Source: Euperipatoides rowelli
Lineage: Eukaryota; Onychophora; Udeonychophora; Euonychophora; Peripatopsidae
Direction: 5' to 3' (one strand)
NCBI GenBank assembly: GCA_003024985.2
Contig: PXIH01S0005516.1
DNA length: 12,292 nt
This document shows positions 9,301 through 12,292 of this stretch, piece after piece. The notes below the pieces were generated by a model. That model saw only the letters and a program-made list of their open reading frames with translations. It searched no databases and was not told the origin of the DNA. The translations under genes were made by a program, and so were the position numbers. Position 1 is the first letter of the stretch; every line of letters starts with the position of its first letter.

Positions 9301-9435
9301 GAAAAATAAGTTAAAATGCTCAGAGGGCCCATAAATTTCATCGCTGAAATTTAATTCTGAGTCTGTATCTGTGTCCATTTCATCTTCTAATATAGTATAA
9401 ATTTCTTCATCATTCAGCAATCTTTTTCTAGCCAT
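9283..9435 (-). pseudogene. piggyBac transposase N-terminal fragment
   Basis: This is a 50-codon open frame on the minus strand. It starts MARKRLLNDEEIYTILEDEM and continues with an acidic, serine-containing stretch (DTDTDSELNFSDEIYG). Basic first residues, then an (L/I)-x-DEEI-like segment and a run of Asp/Glu/Ser are typical of the disordered N-terminus of piggyBac transposases. The catalytic aspartates and the C-terminal cysteine-rich domain are missing. From about residue 43 the frame runs into the transposon's internal tandem repeat, so the last eight residues (LFFVMLVI) are not transposase-derived, and it ends at TAG (9283..9285). It cannot encode an active transposase. Identification rests on a short low-complexity region, but the flanking TTAA and CCC ends support it independently. 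Confidence 0.65.
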
Positions 9436-9510
9436 TTTGAAGTTCTAAGTTACTGTATCTAAATTGGAGTGACATAAGTAGCATAAGACAAAAATAAAAA
9501 AAAGTGGCCA

Positions 9511-9577
9511 TCCACCGCTAGTGGAGTCTTGTAAACAATAAGAAAGGTGTCCGCGATTCACTGGACATGGAGTCCAG
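9511..9577. promoter_or_regulatory. Two hairpins carrying TGGAGT words, upstream of transposase start
   Basis: Two short perfect inverted repeats lie 76 to 142 bases upstream of the transposase ATG: TCCAC-CGCTA-GTGGA (9511..9525) and CTGGAC-ATGGA-GTCCAG (9561..9577). The word TGGAGT occurs within or beside them (9522 and 9568), also at 9465 and in the right terminal repeat at 10000, and as ACTCCA in the left terminal repeat. Subterminal repeats in piggyBac-family elements can bind transposase, so these are candidate internal binding sites; that role is inference. Confidence 0.4.
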
Positions 9578-9999
9578 AAAATTATCCAAGCAAATTGCAA
9601 AAACATGAGTTACATTTCTAATTTTAGATATTTGATTTTTGTTTCTAATAAAATTTATTCTTTATATCGTGAATAACAACTAAGTAATGTATTGATAAAA
9701 TTAATTGCTAGTAAATGGCAAAAGTTTTTAATAAAAAAAAGTGGAAATTGAGAAGCATACAAAATAATTATATAATTTAATTATTATTGATTTTATTTTT
9801 GTACTAAAAGTTTTATTTTCTTTTTTTTTTTTTTAAAAAATATTTAGAGATTATTGAAAACTAATCTTTAAAAGGTTTTTTAAAAAAACAAGCATTTTTG
9901 AACAAAATATTGAATATCAAAAATGATAGCATAATGTCAGTGTATTCCCGTATTGGGAGCGCAACTGCATAATTATAAATGTCGATATATCACCAGAGA

Positions 10000-10013
10000 T
10001 GGAGTGGAAAGGG
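10000..10013 (-). repeat. piggyBac right terminal inverted repeat
   Basis: TGGAGTGGAAAGGG, the exact reverse complement of the left end. It lies 5-prime of the transposase fragment. Confidence 0.9.
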
Positions 10014-10017
10014 TTAA
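10014..10017. repeat. TTAA target-site duplication, right
   Basis: TTAA immediately follows the terminal GGG and pairs with the TTAA at the left end, as expected for a piggyBac insertion. Confidence 0.85.
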
Positions 10018-12292
10018 AAGGCAGCAATTTTTTTTTCTTTCAAGTACAATATTTGATTTGTTGATTGCCGCCTAGCATGACATTGTTTTTTATAACGTTA
10101 CTGGTAAAAGCGGTCAAAATATTTTTTTTTTTAAAAAAAAAAGGTTTATTATTTTTATTCAAACCGGATTATTCCTTTCTCACAAGTGAATTTTGAATGT
10201 CTAATTAATTTAAAGATTTTAAGAAGTTGCACATTTAACTGTTGGATTTAAAGAAAATCATTGGCCACCATAATGAATTTTAATGACTAATGGGTATTAA
10301 TCAAAAGCAACAGTTGTGTTACTTACTTACGGTTTCATAAAGGTCAAAGGTGACTTTCCTCAGGTAAGGTTTATTTATTTTCAAGACTTATTTTAGAGTA
10401 GGTATAAATTGGCTTATACTAAAAATATTTTTCAAACTGCAACAGTTTTGCAGCCAAACTTGTTATTTCCACATCAAATTATTTATTTTATTTAAAACAC
10501 TAAGTCTAGTTAGAGCAGTTAGTAATAAGTCCGACTTTAATTCAAGCGTTTCCGATTTTATTTCTGTCTGACTACTTCATTTATTTGACAAATTCAACAG
10601 TATTTTTACAGGAAAGTTGCTGTTTGTCTCTCATTCCATTTTTTTCTCTTCTATAATATTTAAAAAATCTAGATAAAGCACTTGATATTTGATAAAGTGG
10701 CTGGAAGAAAATAAATCGTGCTTGTAGCTAGACTTTAGTATGCAAGATCTGGAAGAATACTCACCTGAGGATCCCTATAATAACAACTAAACTTTGAAAG
10801 GCTAGGTTATACACCTACAATATTTTAATAGTGGTAATTAGCTTTTTTTTTTTTTAAAGAAATAGCTTCTTTGCATGAAAAACTGAATTAGGATGGGCAT
10901 TCAATAAACGTATTGAAGCTTTTAATTATTTCATAAATTATCATTTGTGCTTTTAATATATTGTATGTCCTTTTTGCCGGCTTCCAGAGTACTTGACATG
11001 CTTCCTCTTTTTTTCTACCTCTAGTGATTCTTTTGTAAGAAAGTTCAAAATTAAATATAAAATCAAAAATAAATTATAAAAAAAAAATGTTTAAATCCAT
11101 TGCGTCTCCTTAAACAGTCAACTGTAGTCTTTTTAATAACAGTGCAATATTTCAAAATGAAACGCTTTTATGTTTTTTTTTAACCTGCAAAGCAAATTAG
11201 GTCATTTAATTTTGTTATTGTGGTTCAAATATGGACTCTTAATTAGGTCTATAGTCTTCTGTCATGGATGTCATGTCAGTATGCATTAAAGGGGCAATAT
11301 TAATTTTAAAAAATATGGTAACTATTTACCCTTTTTTTTTACCTGCAACCTTATTAAGCGCTGTCTAAAAAATGATAGTTTAACAGCAAGCAGAACACTT
11401 TCAAACTTGAATTAACTCTCAATTTTTTTATTTAATGAGAAGGTGATTAAAAGATTTAAATTAACTTTATCTAATAACAATTAGATTAATGTTTTCAGTT
11501 AAAGTTTAATATTTTTAATTTAGAGTTAGTGAAAATAATTTTTAAAGTAAAATTATAAAGCATATATATTAAAAAAATTTCTTGATTAGCTATGTACACT
11601 TAATGGCACTTTTTTGCTTTGTTAGTATTTACCACAGGCACAGTGTTAAAAATGTTTGGGGAAGGATAGTTGCTATTTTTAATTGATATTTAATAAAATT
11701 TTAATGAAATATAAAATTTTAAAAAAGAGTACAGCAATGATTAAATTTAAATTAAAAAAATATATTTTCTTTGCATTTCAAGTTATCATTTTTTTAACTT
11801 AGGATAAGTTAGCCTATTCTATAAGGGTTAGGGTCAAGTTTAAAAGCTTAAATTATAATCTATTACTTCTGCAATAAATTTCAAGTTCAGCATTTAATTT
11901 AAATTACTCAACATGATTAAAATGATATTAATGTTATTGTTGTTATAATATATACTGTTTTTATACAATACATAAAGTTTATATGTTATACAGTATGTGT
12001 GTGTAATTTATACTAGGCTATAAAATTTTGCCGTAATGTTGTGATAAATACAGTGTGTACACTATATGAATCATTCAGTATTAAAAAGTCCCATTCATTT
12101 ATCCCAATTATTTTCTACTTTTTTTTATTTTAAAGAAACAGCATATTTTTTTAAAAATTTTTAAACAAATACTACTGTATGTGTTGTAACAAAAATATTA
12201 TTACTTCCATTATTTCCTTCATTATCATTTTATATCGCTTTTACAATAAATTGCAACCATTTTATTTAATTATTGCAAATACACTTAGAAAA
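10018..12292 (+). other. CBP intron sequence, no exon seen
   Basis: This is AT-rich intron-like sequence to the end of the window. No segment encodes the expected next CBP exon (the remaining RING cysteines, then the PHD finger). Isolated acceptor-like (11008..11024, TTTCTACCTCTAG) and donor-like (10362, CAGGTAAG) sites occur without a convincing exon between them. A DR1-type nuclear receptor site lies at 10341..10353. From the donor at 5371 the intron is therefore longer than 6.9 kb. Confidence 0.7.
10341..10353 (+). promoter_or_regulatory. DR1-like nuclear receptor site
   Basis: AGGTCA-A-AGGTGA is a direct repeat of two AGGTCA half-sites with a one-base spacer, with one mismatch (G for C) in the second half. 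DR1 sites are bound by RXR homodimers, HNF4 and COUP-TF-type receptors, all found in invertebrates. The match is notable in such AT-rich DNA and could mark an intronic enhancer, but it is a single site with no other support. Confidence 0.3.

Larger units (their letters stand above)
8555..10013 (-). mobile_element. Internally deleted piggyBac-family transposon
   Basis: This is a cut-and-paste DNA transposon of about 1.46 kb lying in the CBP intron. The evidence seen is perfect 14-bp terminal inverted repeats CCCTTTCCACTCCA (left 8555..8568; right complement 10000..10013), TTAA on both sides, and a minus-strand open frame starting at 9435 with a piggyBac-like transposase N-terminus (MARKRLLNDEEI then a long acidic stretch). 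piggyBac ends beginning CCC and TTAA targeting are established family traits. An autonomous element would carry a transposase of about 550 to 600 residues. Here only about 42 codons remain, then a tandemly repeated AT-rich filler, so it is non-autonomous. The strand is given by the transposase: the 5-prime end is at 10013 and the 3-prime end at 8555. Perfect ends and intact TTAA suggest a fairly young insertion. Confidence 0.85.

Noticed and set aside
10311-10362. Possible exon ending at CAG|GTAAGG
   Set aside because: A short open frame precedes it but it resembles no CBP segment, no good acceptor lies upstream, and the G-rich part is better explained as a DR1-like site.
10765-10814. Possible 50-nt antisense exon with a CTCAG|GTGAGT donor on the minus strand
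   Set aside because: The donor is strong and one frame is open, but the acceptor side is weak, there is no GC rise and no partner exon on the minus strand.
10986-11040. Acceptor-like TTTCTACCTCTAG followed by GTAAG
   Set aside because: The implied exon would be about 10 nt and fits no CBP sequence; treated as a cryptic splice-like site.

Overview
This is eukaryotic nuclear DNA from an animal, most likely an invertebrate. The background is very AT-rich (roughly 78% A+T by eye), full of poly-A/poly-T runs, and carries four isolated N bases. It is almost entirely intron of one plus-strand gene, the orthologue of the transcriptional coactivator and lysine acetyltransferase CBP/p300 (CREBBP/EP300; nejire in flies). 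Two consecutive exons are certain. Exon 4753..4923 encodes most of the acetyl-lysine-binding bromodomain. Exon 5213..5370 encodes the end of that domain and the first cysteines of the RING/CH2 region. The protein text looks protostome-like (for example VYRYCTK and AKYWSYQNR), but I cannot place the species.

Layout. 1..2153 is intron-like with no recognisable gene. 2154..2201 is a GC-rich candidate microexon of 48 nt with good splice signals, in a phase compatible with the bromodomain exon. 2202..4752 is intron; it holds a GC-richer island (about 3780..4110) and an exact 171-bp direct duplication whose copies are separated by one N, probably an assembly artefact. 4753..5370 holds the two CBP exons around a 289-bp intron whose only in-frame donor is GC rather than GT. 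5371..8554 is intron with a possible tRNA-derived SINE remnant near 6105..6310. 8555..10013 is a piggyBac-family transposon with perfect 14-bp terminal inverted repeats and flanking TTAA; it is internally deleted and keeps only the N-terminal start of a transposase on the minus strand. 10018..12292 is again intron-like, with one near-consensus nuclear-receptor DR1 site.

Main points of interest: (1) a candidate 16-residue cassette exon that would insert at the bromodomain ZA loop; (2) the GC-AG intron inside a highly conserved domain; (3) the newly delineated non-autonomous piggyBac element, with a tandemly duplicated interior and a recurring TGGAGT word shared with its termini. No complete gene, RNA gene, CRISPR array or prokaryotic feature is present.
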